From NCBI GenBank assembly GCA_028819075.1, contig JAPPMM010000028.1, forward strand, positions 1 through 64,000: a stretch of DNA of 64,000 nt, written 5' to 3'. Position numbers and translations under genes: made by a program. The notes beneath the pieces were generated by a model, which made no database searches, was not told the DNA's origin, and saw only the letters and a list, made by a program, of their open reading frames with translations. The DNA comes from Gammaproteobacteria bacterium (GTDB lineage Bacteria; Gemmatimonadota; Gemmatimonadetes; Longimicrobiales; Gaopeijiaceae). Below are positions 36,003-45,419 of this stretch, in pieces (the first letter of the stretch is position 1; each line of letters opens with the position of its first letter).

Positions 36003-37613
36003 TCACGGTTGATCCCGCCCGCCCAAAGGCGTGCCCCGCCTCCCGTCGCGCAAGATCTCGCGCGCGGCAAGCCGGCCGGGACCGCCCGTGACGCCCCCTC
36101 CCGGATGGGTCCCCGAGCCGCACAGGAACAGGCGCTCCACCGGCGTCCGGTACCGGCCCCATCCGGGGACCGGCCGCATGAAGAGGAGTTGGTCGAGGCC
36201 CATCTGTCCGTGGTATTCGTCACCGCCCGTGAGGCCGAGTTCGGTCTCGAGGTCGAGCGGCGTAAGCAGGCGGTGGTCGACGATGCGCTCGCGCAGGCCG
36301 GGGAGGAACTCGTCGAGCACTTCGAGCGCGCCGGCGAGCAGGGCGTCGTGGGTTGCGCTGTCCTCCCAGCTGCCCGAGCGCAGCCCGTACGGAGCGTAGC
36401 GGATCTGTATGGAGGCCAGATGGCGCCCGGCGGGCGCGAGTGCGGGGTTGTGGAGCGTCGGAACCACCATGTCGAGGTGCGGGCGCGCCGAGCAGCGCCC
36501 GTACTTGGCGTCATCGCCGGCCCGCTCCAGGTACTCCAGGTCCGGGGCCACCAGGGTGTGCCCGGACAGGCGGTCCGCGGCCTCCGGCAGCGGCGGAAGC
36601 CCGTCGAGCAGCAGGTGCAGGGCAGCGGTGGTCCCGTGGAGCTGGATGTTGGTCACCTTGCGGTTGAACTCGGGGCCCAGCCGGGGCGCGCCCACCAGCC
36701 CGAAGAAGGTGCTGCGGGGGTCGACGCCCGACACCACGCAGCCGGCGAAGACCTCTTCTCCGCCAGCCAGCAGCACCCCGGTGGCCACCCCGTCCTCGAC
36801 CAGAATGCTCTCCACGTCGGCCCCGGTGCGGACTTCCGCTCCGTGCATGCGCGCCGCATCCGCCAGGGCCTCCGAGAGCACGCCCAGGCCGCCCTTGACG
36901 AAGACGGTCGAGCGAAAGCCACAGGCTTCGCTCCCGGCGGCGTGGTAGAACATGCGGAAGGCGCCGCCCATGGCGCTCGGCCCCTGGCGGCCACCCGGAA
37001 GGGCGCTGGTGGCGAGCATCCCCTTGAGGGCATCGCTCACGAACCAGTCGTCGAGCAGATCGCGCGCCGAGAGCGGGAGCGCCCGCAGCAGCTCCACGAC
37101 AGTGCGTTTCCCGAGCCGGCCCGCCCGAAGCAGCGGACGCAGCATGCGCAGCCGTTCCCTGGCGGAAGCGCCGTGAAGGATCGGAGGAGGGTGCTCCAGA
37201 GCGATCCGCAGCACGCGGGCCATCGAGCGCAGGTAGTCGGCCCACTCCGGAAAGCGCTGCGCATCCGCCGGGCTGTGGCGTGCGATCTCGTCGCGGGTCC
37301 GTACGGGGTTGCGCCAGAGCGTCAGCGCCTCCCCGCCGCCGGTGAGCGAGGTGGCCACCGCAGGCGGATGCACCCACTCGAGCTCGCGGGCGTCGAGACC
37401 GAGTTCGGAGACGATCTCTCGCTGGAAGAGGCCGGCGTCCTGCGCGGCCACGTTGACCCGGCAGCCGGGAAAGAGCTCATCGCTCGCGGCGGCGCCCCCG
37501 ACGACCCCCCGGCGCTCGAGCACCAGCACCTTCCATCCCTCGCGCGCGAGCATGGCCGCCGTGACCAGGGCGTTGTGCCCCGCCCCCACGACGACCGCGT
37601 CGTAGCCGCTCAC
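36003..37613 (-). CDS. Phytoene-desaturase-like FAD oxidoreductase 1
   Basis: 536 aa. GTG start at 37613 with GGGAGG 5 nt before it, overlapping the upstream stop (GTGA). Rossmann FAD loop VVVGAGHNALVTAAMLA at the N-terminus; FVKGGLGVLSEALADAA and the C-terminal FLCGSGTHPGGGVTGGPG FAD segment are typical of the PYROXD2/carotenoid-desaturase-like family. The substrate is unknown. A paralogue directly upstream suggests a heteromeric or two-step enzyme. No phytoene synthase is present, so a carotenoid role is not supported by context. Confidence 0.8.
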   Translation of the reverse strand: MSGYDAVVVGAGHNALVTAAMLAREGWKVLVLERRGVVGGAAASDELFPGCRVNVAAQDAGLFQREIVSELGLDARELEWVHPPAVATSLTGGGEALTLWRNPVRTRDEIARHSPADAQRFPEWADYLRSMARVLRIALEHPPPILHGASARERLRMLRPLLRAGRLGKRTVVELLRALPLSARDLLDDWFVSDALKGMLATSALPGGRQGPSAMGGAFRMFYHAAGSEACGFRSTVFVKGGLGVLSEALADAARMHGAEVRTGADVESILVEDGVATGVLLAGGEEVFAGCVVSGVDPRSTFFGLVGAPRLGPEFNRKVTNIQLHGTTAALHLLLDGLPPLPEAADRLSGHTLVAPDLEYLERAGDDAKYGRCSARPHLDMVVPTLHNPALAPAGRHLASIQIRYAPYGLRSGSWEDSATHDALLAGALEVLDEFLPGLRERIVDHRLLTPLDLETELGLTGGDEYHGQMGLDQLLFMRPVPGWGRYRTPVERLFLCGSGTHPGGGVTGGPGRLAAREILRDGRRGTPLGGRDQP

Positions 37614-39214
37614 CGTTCCCTCCCCCGCCGCCCTCGCCCAAGATCGGCCAGGACAGTGCCGGCGGCGAGCTTCCCGGGCGCGCCCATGATGCCGCCTCCC
37701 GGGTGCGTCCCCGAGCCGCACTGGTAGTAGCCCCGCACCGGCGTGCGGTACTTCGCGTACCCGGCGGCCGGACGGAGGAAGAAGAGCTGCGACGGGCTCA
37801 GCTCGCCCTGGAAGATGTTGCCCTGCGAGAGCCCCGTGGTGCGCTCGATGTCCAGCGGCGTGAGCACCTGACGGTGCAGGATGATGTCCTTCAGGTTCGG
37901 GATGTAGCGCGCCAGCGTGTCGACCACGGTATCGCCGAAGGCCTCGCGCCTGTCGTCCCAGTTCCCTTCGCGCAGCTCATAGGGCGCGTACTGGACGAAG
38001 CACGACATGACGTGCTTGCCGGGCGGGGCCATCCCGGGATCGATCGCCGAGGGGATGACGATGTCGATGTAGGGTTCCTTCGAGTAGTCCCCGTACTTCG
38101 CGTCGTCATAGGCGTGCTCCAGGTAGTCGAGGGAGGGACTGATTGAGACGGCGCCCCGCAGGTGAGGCCCCCAGCCGGGCATGCAGGTGAAGTCGGGGGC
38201 CGCGTCGAGCGCCAGGTTGACCTTTCCGGAGGAGCCGCGGAAGCGGAAGGCGCGCACCGCGCGGACCAGCTCTCCCGGGAGCTCATCCTCTTCGAGCAGG
38301 TCGAGGAAGGTGCGGCGCGGATCCAGGCTGGACGAGACCACCTTTCCGTGCACCTCGTCCCCGTTGGCCAGAGCCACCCCGGTCACGCGGCCGTTGCGGA
38401 CCAGCACCCGGGCGACCGGCGCGTCGGTGCGGACTTCCGCGCCTGCCTCGCGCGCGGCCGACGCGATCGCCTCGGCGACCGCCCCGGTGCCGCCCTTGGC
38501 AAAGCCCCACGCCCGGAAGTGGCCGTCGATCTCCCCCATGTAGTGGTGGAGCAGGACGTAGGCGGTGCCCGGCGAGCGCGGCCCCAGGAAGGTCCCGATG
38601 ATCCCGCTCGCCGACAGCGTCGCCTTTAGCACGTCGGTCTCGAACCACTCGTCCAGGAAATCCGCCGCGCTCATCGTCATCAGCTTCACGAGCAGGTGCA
38701 GCTGTTCGGGCTCGAGCCCCAGAAAGTGCCGGGCAAGGCGGATCAGGCCGGAGATGTCGCGAGGGCCCAGGCGGGCGGGGTCGGGCGGGACGATGTCGAG
38801 CAGATACTTCACCGCGCGCGCCATGAAAAAGAGCGACCGGCCGTAGTCGTCGTAAGCCTCGGCGTCGCGCACCGAGAAGCGCGCGATCTCTCGCCAGGTG
38901 CGGTAGTGGTCGCCGTCGCGGTAGAGCCGGTCGCCGTCAGGGAGCGGTGTGAGCGTGCTCTCGAGCGGCAGGATGGTGAGCCCGTGCCGGGGCAGGTCCA
39001 GCTCGCGAATGATCTCCGGGCGCATCAGGCTCACCACATAGGAGAAGACGCTGTAGCGGAAACCCGGGAAGATCTCCTCGGTGACCGTGGCGCCCCCCAC
39101 CATCGGACGCGCCTCGAGCACGCACACGTCAAGCCCCGCGCGCGCCAGGTAGGCCGCGTGCACGAGGCCGTTGTGCCCGCCGCCAATCACGACCGCGTCG
39201 TATGTGCGGGTCAT
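37610..39214 (-). CDS. Phytoene-desaturase-like FAD oxidoreductase 2
   Basis: 534 aa. FAD loop VVIGGGHNGLVHAAYLA, GFAKGGTGAVAEAIASAA in the middle, and the C-terminal CGSGTHPGGGIMGAPG segment. Paralogue of the next gene, with which it overlaps by 4 nt; 5 nt downstream of the second GcvT-like gene. Tight packing with two tetrahydrofolate-dependent demethylase-fold proteins suggests oxidation of a methylated substrate. Cytoplasmic, no signal peptide. Confidence 0.8.
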   Translation of the reverse strand: MTRTYDAVVIGGGHNGLVHAAYLARAGLDVCVLEARPMVGGATVTEEIFPGFRYSVFSYVVSLMRPEIIRELDLPRHGLTILPLESTLTPLPDGDRLYRDGDHYRTWREIARFSVRDAEAYDDYGRSLFFMARAVKYLLDIVPPDPARLGPRDISGLIRLARHFLGLEPEQLHLLVKLMTMSAADFLDEWFETDVLKATLSASGIIGTFLGPRSPGTAYVLLHHYMGEIDGHFRAWGFAKGGTGAVAEAIASAAREAGAEVRTDAPVARVLVRNGRVTGVALANGDEVHGKVVSSSLDPRRTFLDLLEEDELPGELVRAVRAFRFRGSSGKVNLALDAAPDFTCMPGWGPHLRGAVSISPSLDYLEHAYDDAKYGDYSKEPYIDIVIPSAIDPGMAPPGKHVMSCFVQYAPYELREGNWDDRREAFGDTVVDTLARYIPNLKDIILHRQVLTPLDIERTTGLSQGNIFQGELSPSQLFFLRPAAGYAKYRTPVRGYYQCGSGTHPGGGIMGAPGKLAAGTVLADLGRGRRGRER

Positions 39215-39219
39215 CGGAC

Positions 39220-40413
39220 TTATGCGCGCTTGCGCGCGGGATCGAAGAAGGGGGTCTTCACCACCGTGGCCGGCACCTCGTGGCGCACGAACTCCACGGT
39301 GAGCTCGAAGTCCACACGTCCGCCGGGCCGCGCGAAATCGCGCTGCAGGGTCGCGAGGGCGATGTACTTCTTGAGGATTGGCGAGAAGGTGGAACTGGTC
39401 ACGAACCCGACCTGCGCCCCGGCGGCGAAGATCGGCACCGGCTCGCGCGACGCCTTGCCCGCCACCAGCGGAGGCAGTCCGACCGAGGCGAAACGCCGCT
39501 CGATGCGCGGCCAGTCAACCTCCAGCCCCGCGAAGGCCCACTTGGAGGGCTGGGCGGCCTCCCGCGCGAGCGCCCTCCCGCCCACGAAGTCGCGTCCGGA
39601 CCGCGGCTGGACCGCCCATCCCAGGCCAGCCTCGTAGGGCGAGGACTTGCGCGACTCGATGAGCGCCGTCCACGCCGACACATAATCGACTTCCTTGAGC
39701 AGGAGCCCGGCCTCGATGCGGGCCACGTCGAGGGCGTCGAGCCCCGCCGGGGCGATGCCGTACCCCCGGCCCATCTCCATGAGCGCGTCCCAGAGGTCGA
39801 GCGCGTGTTCGGGGCGCACCCAGAGCTCGTATCCCAGATCACCCGTGTAGCCGGTCCGCGTGATCGTGACCGGACTCGATCCCACGGTCCCCTTCGTGAG
39901 CCCGAAATACGGGACGGACGCGATGTCCGCGCCGGTCACCAACCCCGCCAGAATGTCACCCGACGTGGGCCCCTGAAGGGCGAGCGCCGCCAGCTCAAGC
40001 GAGATGTCGCGCACGTCGGCGTCCATTCCGAGCCCGCAATCCTCGAACCAGCGCAGGCACGGATCCGCGGCCGTGATGCGGAATCGGTCCGCGTCCAGGC
40101 GCTGCACGGTGCCATCGTCGATCAGCTTGCCGGCCTCGTCGCACCAAGGGCTGTAGAGTACGTGTCCCTCCGGGCAGTCGGCCGCGTCGCGCGTGACGAT
40201 CCGGTCCAGCAGCGCGGCCGCATCGGTTCCCGTGATCTCGTACTTGCGCAGGGGCGAGATGTCGAAGAGGGCCGCGCCGCTGCGCACCGCGTAGTACTCG
40301 TACTCGTGGCCGGGCTCGTAGCTGAGGGCGATGGAGTACCCGGACCAGTTGCGCCAGCGGCGGTGGTGGGAGAGCGCGGCGGTGCGCGGGTGGAAGGGTG
40401 TTTCGAGGAGCAT
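39220..40413 (-). CDS. GcvT-fold aminomethyltransferase-like protein
   Basis: 397 aa. GcvT family blocks: AVRSGAALFDISPLRKYEITG, LALQGPTSGDI, ITRTGYTGDLGYELWV, LDALDVARIEAGL and GLGWAV. Distinct from the DmdA-like neighbour. The start at 40413 lacks a strong ribosome site; the frame stays open to 40665, but that part overlaps the phosphatase gene. Part of the GcvT-FAD-FAD-GcvT set. T-protein activity itself is unlikely without gcvHP nearby. Confidence 0.8.
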   Translation of the reverse strand: MLLETPFHPRTAALSHHRRWRNWSGYSIALSYEPGHEYEYYAVRSGAALFDISPLRKYEITGTDAAALLDRIVTRDAADCPEGHVLYSPWCDEAGKLIDDGTVQRLDADRFRITAADPCLRWFEDCGLGMDADVRDISLELAALALQGPTSGDILAGLVTGADIASVPYFGLTKGTVGSSPVTITRTGYTGDLGYELWVRPEHALDLWDALMEMGRGYGIAPAGLDALDVARIEAGLLLKEVDYVSAWTALIESRKSSPYEAGLGWAVQPRSGRDFVGGRALAREAAQPSKWAFAGLEVDWPRIERRFASVGLPPLVAGKASREPVPIFAAGAQVGFVTSSTFSPILKKYIALATLQRDFARPGGRVDFELTVEFVRHEVPATVVKTPFFDPARKRA

Positions 40414-40432
40414 GCGGCAAGCTGGCTGCGAT

Positions 40433-40984
40433 TCAGAAACGCAGCAAGGTGGTGACCGCGGGTCGCCCGGGCTGGATGACGATGATGTAGAGCCGGTCGT
40501 ACTCCATGTGGTCGATGGGACCGTGAGGATCGCCCCCGAGCGCCTCCGCCAGGCGCGGCGTGGTGTTGCTGTGGCCCGACACCAGATGACGACCGGGGGT
40601 CGCGCGAATGGTCTCCGCGAGTTGCTCCAGTTCTCCGGGGCTGTAGATGATGAGCTCGACGCCATCGTCCTCCGCGATGGGGCGGGCGGTACCGAGCGTC
40701 CGCGTCAGGTTGGTGGAATGGACGTGGGTGAAATCCACGTCCGCCAACAGTGTCCGGAGCCGCTCGACCCGTGCTCGCCCAACGTCGTTCAAGGGCGAGT
40801 TCGGGCTGTCGTCGAGGCGTTCGGCGTGGCGCACCAGGAAGACGGTCACGGCGTCGTCCGCCGGGACAGCGACCTGTGCGCCCAGGCGGAAGGGCACCGC
40901 GACCGCCGCCAGGCAGGCCGCGAAGGCTGCCAGCGTGTTTGCGGCCAGCCGCACGCGGCATCGGGGAATTCGCGATCGAGTCAT
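40433..40984 (-). CDS. Exported histidine-phosphatase superfamily protein
   Basis: 183 aa with an N-terminal signal peptide (about residues 10-36). Phosphoglycerate-mutase fold: catalytic FLVRHAER (His53), and the second-half LVSGHSNTTP (His138). Length and export fit small periplasmic phosphatases (SixA/PGM-like). Sits 10 nt downstream of the cupin gene and just upstream of the GcvT set. Substrate unknown. Confidence 0.8.
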   Translation of the reverse strand: MTRSRIPRCRVRLAANTLAAFAACLAAVAVPFRLGAQVAVPADDAVTVFLVRHAERLDDSPNSPLNDVGRARVERLRTLLADVDFTHVHSTNLTRTLGTARPIAEDDGVELIIYSPGELEQLAETIRATPGRHLVSGHSNTTPRLAEALGGDPHGPIDHMEYDRLYIIVIQPGRPAVTTLLRF

Positions 40985-40994
40985 GGCACCCCCA

Positions 40995-41510
40995 CTACTT
41001 GAGCGCGACCAACTGGTCTGGATCCACCCGCACGACGATGTAGGTGATCGCCTCGGTGATCTCGCTGAAGCCGTGCGGCGAGTTGGTCGGGATGATCACC
41101 ATGTCCCCCGGTTCGATGTCGCGGCTCTGTCCGCCGGCGATGCCGCCCAGCGCACTCGGGCCGGTCAGCGTGCGGACCGTATTCCCCTCCGGATCGAGGG
41201 GACGCGGGTCCGTGAGCTCGCCCCCGGTCACCAGCGTGCCCCGCCCCGACACAACGTAGTAGACCTCGGTCTGGTTGTGGTGCTGGATCGCCCCCAGCGA
41301 GGTGGTGGGCGGCCGGTGCACCAACCCGACCCCGACGTTGTGGCCGCCCGCATCGATGTGGCGGATCTGCTGGTCGCTCACCCGGCCCTCGGGAGCGTTC
41401 GCGATGGTGGCGAGAATGTCCTCCGCGGTAATGTGGGTGGCCGCCTGATTCTCCTGGGCCGCGGCCCAGATCAGTCCGCCAGCCAGCGCCGCAACGAGCA
41501 GCTTCGACAC
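40995..41510 (-). CDS. Exported cupin-domain protein
   Basis: 171 aa with a signal peptide (LLVAALAGGLIWAAAQ). Single cupin: first motif HHNQTEVYYVVSGRGTLVTGG, second motif GDMVIIPTNSPHGFSEI, with two His and a Glu for metal. Could be a metal-dependent lyase/dioxygenase or a binding protein. First gene of the leftward run leading to the phosphatase and GcvT/FAD genes. Confidence 0.75.
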   Translation of the reverse strand: MSKLLVAALAGGLIWAAAQENQAATHITAEDILATIANAPEGRVSDQQIRHIDAGGHNVGVGLVHRPPTTSLGAIQHHNQTEVYYVVSGRGTLVTGGELTDPRPLDPEGNTVRTLTGPSALGGIAGGQSRDIEPGDMVIIPTNSPHGFSEITEAITYIVVRVDPDQLVALK

Positions 41511-41691
41511 GGGTACCTCCGGTCTTCGGTGGGTTCAGCGGCCTTGCACGCGAGAGCCAATACTAGCAGCCCGTGGATGAATCCGCGCGTGCACCGCGCC
41601 CACTGGTAGAATCGGCAGCCAACCCTGATGTTGCGCCCGGGCGTCTCAAGGGTTGGGAGACCTGATCCACTCCCCGGGAGACTCTTTGCGC

Positions 41692-42867
41692 ATGACGCCC
41701 CGACCCATCGTTCTCGCAGCGGCCACGCTCCTCCATGCTGGGTGTGTCTCTCCCGACAGCAGTTCGTTGACCATCGTTCGCGATAGCGCCCGTGTCGTGA
41801 TCGCGGAGAGCGGCCTGGAAGTCTCGGGCGACGAATGGAGGCTCCAGCTTCCCCCCGTCCTTCTGATCGGCCGTAGCGAGGGCACGGGGGACGGACCGGA
41901 TCTCTTCGGGCGCATCAACCAAGTCATTCGGCTGTCGAGCGGGGACATCGCCGTAGCCGAAGGCCTGGCGGCGGAGGTCCGCGTTTTTGACGATGGGGGA
42001 GGGTACTTGCGCACGTTTGGAAGACGCGGTGAAGGACCCGGAGAGTTCGCGAACCTTTGGACGATTTCGGAATTGCCGGGTGATACGATTGTGGCGGTCG
42101 ATCCCTTCGGCGGGCGGATTACCCTGTTCACGTCATCTGGCACGTTCGCCCGATCATTCCCGATGCCGTGGCTCCCAGGGGCGTCTGCCCCCAACCCGGT
42201 CGGGTGGTTTGAGGACGGCACGCTGCTCGTCGACGCGCTCGCTCAATCTCCGTCCGGGGACGCACGCGACCAATCCACGCACTTCCTATACTCGGTTGAC
42301 CGCGATGGAGAGGTACTGGAGCCCCTCGGCGAGTTCGCGGGTGAGCAACTGGGCCGCAACGGCTTGGGCCTTGCCTTCGGCGCGCGGGCACATTTCGCGG
42401 CAGGCGGCAACCTGGCCTGGTATGGACATTCCAGCCGATACGAGTTGGTGGGCCGTGACCGATCCGGATCCGTGCGCAGAATCGTGCGTGCGGATCGAAT
42501 TCCGAGGGCGGTGACACAAGCCGAAATCGATGAATCGCGGGCCGCAGCCGGGGAGCGCCTCCGGGGAATGTCGGGTCCAGCCATCGATCGAATCCGGGCG
42601 ACCGAGTTCGCGAGCACCCACCCGCTCCATGGCAGATTCCTCTTTGACGAAGCAGGCAACCTATGGGTGGAGCGGTCCTGGAGTGACCTGATCGCGGATT
42701 CCGGCGCGAGAGAATGGGACATCTTCGACGCGGAGGGCAAACTCACTGGCTTCCTTGCGACTCCCGGCGGCTTCCGGATCACGTACATCGGGACGCAGTC
42801 GGTCCTCGGCGTTCATGCGGATTCTCTCGGCATCGAGACCGTTCGGATGTATCGATTGGATAAGTGA
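41692..42867 (+). CDS. 6-bladed beta-propeller lipoprotein
   Basis: 391 aa. ATG at 41692 behind GGGAG; lipoprotein signal ending LLHAGC. Repeated propeller strands such as GDIAVAEGLAAEVRVFDDGGGYLRTFGRRGEGPGEF-type blades (NHL/6-bladed type), and a final FRITYIGTQSVLGVHADSLG. Such surface propeller lipoproteins are abundant in Gemmatimonadota and Bacteroidota; ligands are unknown. Divergent from the cupin gene and convergent with the AbiE toxin gene. Confidence 0.75.
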   Translation: MTPRPIVLAAATLLHAGCVSPDSSSLTIVRDSARVVIAESGLEVSGDEWRLQLPPVLLIGRSEGTGDGPDLFGRINQVIRLSSGDIAVAEGLAAEVRVFDDGGGYLRTFGRRGEGPGEFANLWTISELPGDTIVAVDPFGGRITLFTSSGTFARSFPMPWLPGASAPNPVGWFEDGTLLVDALAQSPSGDARDQSTHFLYSVDRDGEVLEPLGEFAGEQLGRNGLGLAFGARAHFAAGGNLAWYGHSSRYELVGRDRSGSVRRIVRADRIPRAVTQAEIDESRAAAGERLRGMSGPAIDRIRATEFASTHPLHGRFLFDEAGNLWVERSWSDLIADSGAREWDIFDAEGKLTGFLATPGGFRITYIGTQSVLGVHADSLGIETVRMYRLDK

Positions 42868-42939
42868 CGACCCCTTCAGCCCACATCCCCATCACGCAAC
42901 GACCGGCAGGTTTCCCGAGATGCCCCATGGTCGCCAGGA

Positions 42940-43944
42940 TCACGGTGCGGAAGGGTGTTCGGAGGCACGAGGCGGCAGCAGTCCCCTGTGACGTCGGACG
43001 TTGAGGGCCTTCCACTGGAGCAGAGGCTGGTTGTGAATGCGTTGCTGCAAGGATGTGTCGCAGGTGAGCAAGCCTGCATCGACATCGCCCTTGTCCAACA
43101 GCAGGTCGAGGAACTCGCGTTCCCTGTCGGCAAGAGGCAGTACGGCGGATAGCGCTCTCTTGCAATCCTCGACGAGTCCCCGGGCGTAATCGGTTGTCAC
43201 GGCCTGCCCGGACGGTCCCGGTGCCCGAAGCATGGGACGCAGTTGTCTCGTCAACTCCCGTTCTTCGAAGTCGATGTCTTCGACTGAGACGGTCCGCCAG
43301 TCCTTGCGGTTCATCGCTCCATAGACGACGAACGCGACGCGGAGCTGGTCACTCCGGAGATCATCCAGGCCGAGAATCTGGCTGCAATCAAAGAGATCTC
43401 TCGACTGCCTGCGCGACAGCAGCGCCGCAAGCTTGCCCGCCGCGAGTTCGTGGAGGTCTACCAGAGGGATTCCCCTGGCACAATAGTCACCGATCGGATG
43501 GGAGTCGGCCTCGCAGCCGTCCCAGAGCGGCTGTCTGTACATGTAGTTGAGATCCACTTCGAGGATCGCCGGCTGACCCGTGTAGCTCACGTACCCCAAC
43601 CGCCATTTCCCGCCTGCATGTTCGTCCGGGGCCCGCCGGACCGTGAACCCCTCTCGTGAGAATACCGCCTGAGCCGCTCGCTCGACGCGGGGTCTGTCCT
43701 CAAGCATGTCTTCGCGGTCGAGCGCGCCGATGTAGTTGAGATCGATGTCCACAGACAGTCTTGGATAGCGAAGCACAAACAGATTCAACGCCGTGCCGCC
43801 CTTCAGTGCCCATTTTCCACGGAGTCCCGGATGCGAATTGAGCGCGCTCAGAAGGTGCATCAACTGGAGCACCTTCTCGACTACCCGTTCGCTGAACCCC
43901 TCGGCTCGGGCAAACGGCCCCGCATCGCGCGCCGAGACCCTCAC
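42940..43944 (-). CDS. abiEii: AbiEii-type nucleotidyltransferase toxin
   Basis: 334 aa. GTG start at 43944 overlaps the antitoxin stop (GTGA). NTase motif: ALKGGTALNLF near residue 45, then RYPRLSVDIDLNYIG near 63, with the catalytic Asp pair. Family toxins transfer nucleotides to tRNA acceptor ends or other targets and give abortive infection or stasis. Intact in length. Confidence 0.9.
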   Translation of the reverse strand: MRVSARDAGPFARAEGFSERVVEKVLQLMHLLSALNSHPGLRGKWALKGGTALNLFVLRYPRLSVDIDLNYIGALDREDMLEDRPRVERAAQAVFSREGFTVRRAPDEHAGGKWRLGYVSYTGQPAILEVDLNYMYRQPLWDGCEADSHPIGDYCARGIPLVDLHELAAGKLAALLSRRQSRDLFDCSQILGLDDLRSDQLRVAFVVYGAMNRKDWRTVSVEDIDFEERELTRQLRPMLRAPGPSGQAVTTDYARGLVEDCKRALSAVLPLADREREFLDLLLDKGDVDAGLLTCDTSLQQRIHNQPLLQWKALNVRRHRGLLPPRASEHPSAP

Positions 43945-44747
43945 GGCATCTCTTCCCAGGACCGGTTCAGGACCTGCTCGGGGACCATCAGGTTCCAGTC
44001 CTTGACCCACGTGCAGTCGCGGCGACTGGCGCGCACCAGGTAGTGGGGCTGCCTGGGCCGCATTCGACGCAGCATCTCGAGGTGCGCGTCCTCAACCATC
44101 AGGTCGTCCCTGTGCTGTTGCAGAAAGAACCCCACCTTCGCGGCGGTCGTGGCGTTGTCCAGCAGACGCGCGTATTCGATGACCTGGTCCAGATCGAAGA
44201 ACTCCACCGACTCAAGCGACCGCCAGATCTCTTCCCATTCGCCCGTCAGGTCCGGGCGGTCCAGCACGTCGACCAGTGTTCTTTCGTGACTGGTCACCCG
44301 AATCTGCACGCCGGAGCGGCGCTGGCGGATCACGCCGAACATCGCTTCCCTTTTTCGCAGCAGGGGCGGCGGTACAGGTGCACGCCGGTACTCGTGGGAC
44401 CGGAACTCCATCGGCAGCGACCGCTTCGCCGATATGTACACCACCGTCCAGTGGACCGAGTATGCGCGGCCATGGAATTCCAGGGCTGTGTGGTAAGCCA
44501 GGACTGCGTCCTCCGTGAGCTTGGCCGCGACCAGGAAGGGATCGATGGGCGCAGTCTCCGGATTCATGCCCAGCGGGACCGTCGCATACAGGCCCCGGCG
44601 CAGGGAGACGATTCGCCCTCGCCTGCGGTAGTAGGCCAGGAGAGAGTTGCGGGTAGCGGCATTGGCGGAGCCTCGATGTGACAGGAACGCATCCAGCTCT
44701 TCCACGGTGAACACCGCGTGCCGTGCGAAGAAGGCGTTGAGACTCAC
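43941..44747 (-). CDS. abiEi: AbiEi-type antitoxin / repressor
   Basis: 268 aa, GTG start at 44747. N-terminal winged-helix (FTVEELDAFLS, NSLLAYYRRRGRIVSLRRGLYATVP), then the AbiEi C-terminal domain (DAVLAYHTALEFHG, TSHERTLVDVLDRPDLTG). Known family members repress their own promoter through inverted repeats, and such repeats lie directly upstream. Stop overlaps the toxin start. Confidence 0.9.
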   Translation of the reverse strand: MSLNAFFARHAVFTVEELDAFLSHRGSANAATRNSLLAYYRRRGRIVSLRRGLYATVPLGMNPETAPIDPFLVAAKLTEDAVLAYHTALEFHGRAYSVHWTVVYISAKRSLPMEFRSHEYRRAPVPPPLLRKREAMFGVIRQRRSGVQIRVTSHERTLVDVLDRPDLTGEWEEIWRSLESVEFFDLDQVIEYARLLDNATTAAKVGFFLQQHRDDLMVEDAHLEMLRRMRPRQPHYLVRASRRDCTWVKDWNLMVPEQVLNRSWEEMP

Positions 44748-44760
44748 GGGATGACCTCGT

Positions 44761-44817
44761 TTGACGATCGGTCGACATAAGGCGAAATAATTTGGCCTTA
44801 TCTCGTTAGACCGTCAA
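44761..44817 (-). promoter_or_regulatory. AbiE promoter/operator with nested inverted repeats
   Basis: 14 bp upstream of the abiEi start. Outer repeat TTGACG (44761-44766) with CGTCAA (44812-44817); inner repeat ATAAGGC (44777-44783) with GCCTTAT (44795-44801). On the minus strand the outer arm also reads as a -35-like TTGACG. Autoregulation by AbiEi is known for the family. A further half-site (44863-44882) shares TTATCTCG-N7-GTCAA. Confidence 0.6.
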
Positions 44818-44862
44818 GCACCGCTTTGACATCCCATCAAGATAATTGCAATGACCCAGCCC

Positions 44863-44882
44863 TTATCTCGCCGAGTTGTCAA
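44863..44882. promoter_or_regulatory. Extra AbiE-operator-like half-site
   Basis: TTATCTCGCCGAGTTGTCAA matches the pattern TTATCTCG-N7-GTCAA found at 44798-44817 and 46751-46770. It lies farther upstream of abiEi and just beyond the 3' end of the ICMT gene. Confidence 0.35.
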
Positions 44883-44918
44883 ATCAGGTTCCCGACCCGC
44901 CGAAGAAGGCAGGCCAGG

Positions 44919-45419
44919 CTAGGGCCCGGCTTTCCGCAGGGGTGCCAGGGCGGCGTCCTCGACCCGGATTCGCAGGAACACGGCGAGTGTGACGAGGAGC
45001 CCCATGACTGCCGCGATGCGCCATGCCCCGAAGATCATGGGAACCGACACGACCTCGCCCACCACGAGTGCGTAGTTCGGGTGCCGCATGAAGCGGTAGG
45101 GCCCCCGCACCACCAGCGGCGCGCCGGGAACCGTGATGACGCGCACGGTCCAGTACTCGCCCAGGCTCAGCATGACCCAGGCCCGGAACGCCTGCAGCAG
45201 CAGATAGACCCCGATCCACCACAGGCTCGGGGGCGTGCCGGGGTCGATGAACGCGGCCATCGCCGCGAACCAGGCAACGTACACCGCGATGAAGAGCGGA
45301 AGGTGCCAACGCCCGACCTCTTCGCCACCCCGGGCCAGGAGCCGGGCCGAGTTGCGCCGGGAAAGCGCCATGTAGCCCAGGTGCTGAAGGGCTACGATGA
45401 GCAGGATCAGATGGGTCAT
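44919..45419 (-). CDS. ICMT-family (isoprenylcysteine carboxyl methyltransferase-like) membrane methyltransferase
   Basis: 166 aa, several membrane segments (HLILLIVALQHLGYMAL, FIAVYVAWFAAMAAF, AAVMGLLVTLAVFL). Signature GPYRFMRHPNYALV. It overlaps the type III PKS by 4 nt (45416-45419). In characterised type III PKS operons (srsAB, bpsAB) a protein of this family O-methylates the alkylresorcinol or alkylpyrone product, so the same role is likely here. Confidence 0.85.
   Translation of the reverse strand: MTHLILLIVALQHLGYMALSRRNSARLLARGGEEVGRWHLPLFIAVYVAWFAAMAAFIDPGTPPSLWWIGVYLLLQAFRAWVMLSLGEYWTVRVITVPGAPLVVRGPYRFMRHPNYALVVGEVVSVPMIFGAWRIAAVMGLLVTLAVFLRIRVEDAALAPLRKAGP

Noticed and set aside
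34793..40413. Carotenoid biosynthesis cluster
   Set aside because: The two flavoproteins are desaturase-like, but no phytoene synthase, cyclase or GGPP synthase is nearby, and they are packed with GcvT-fold proteins.
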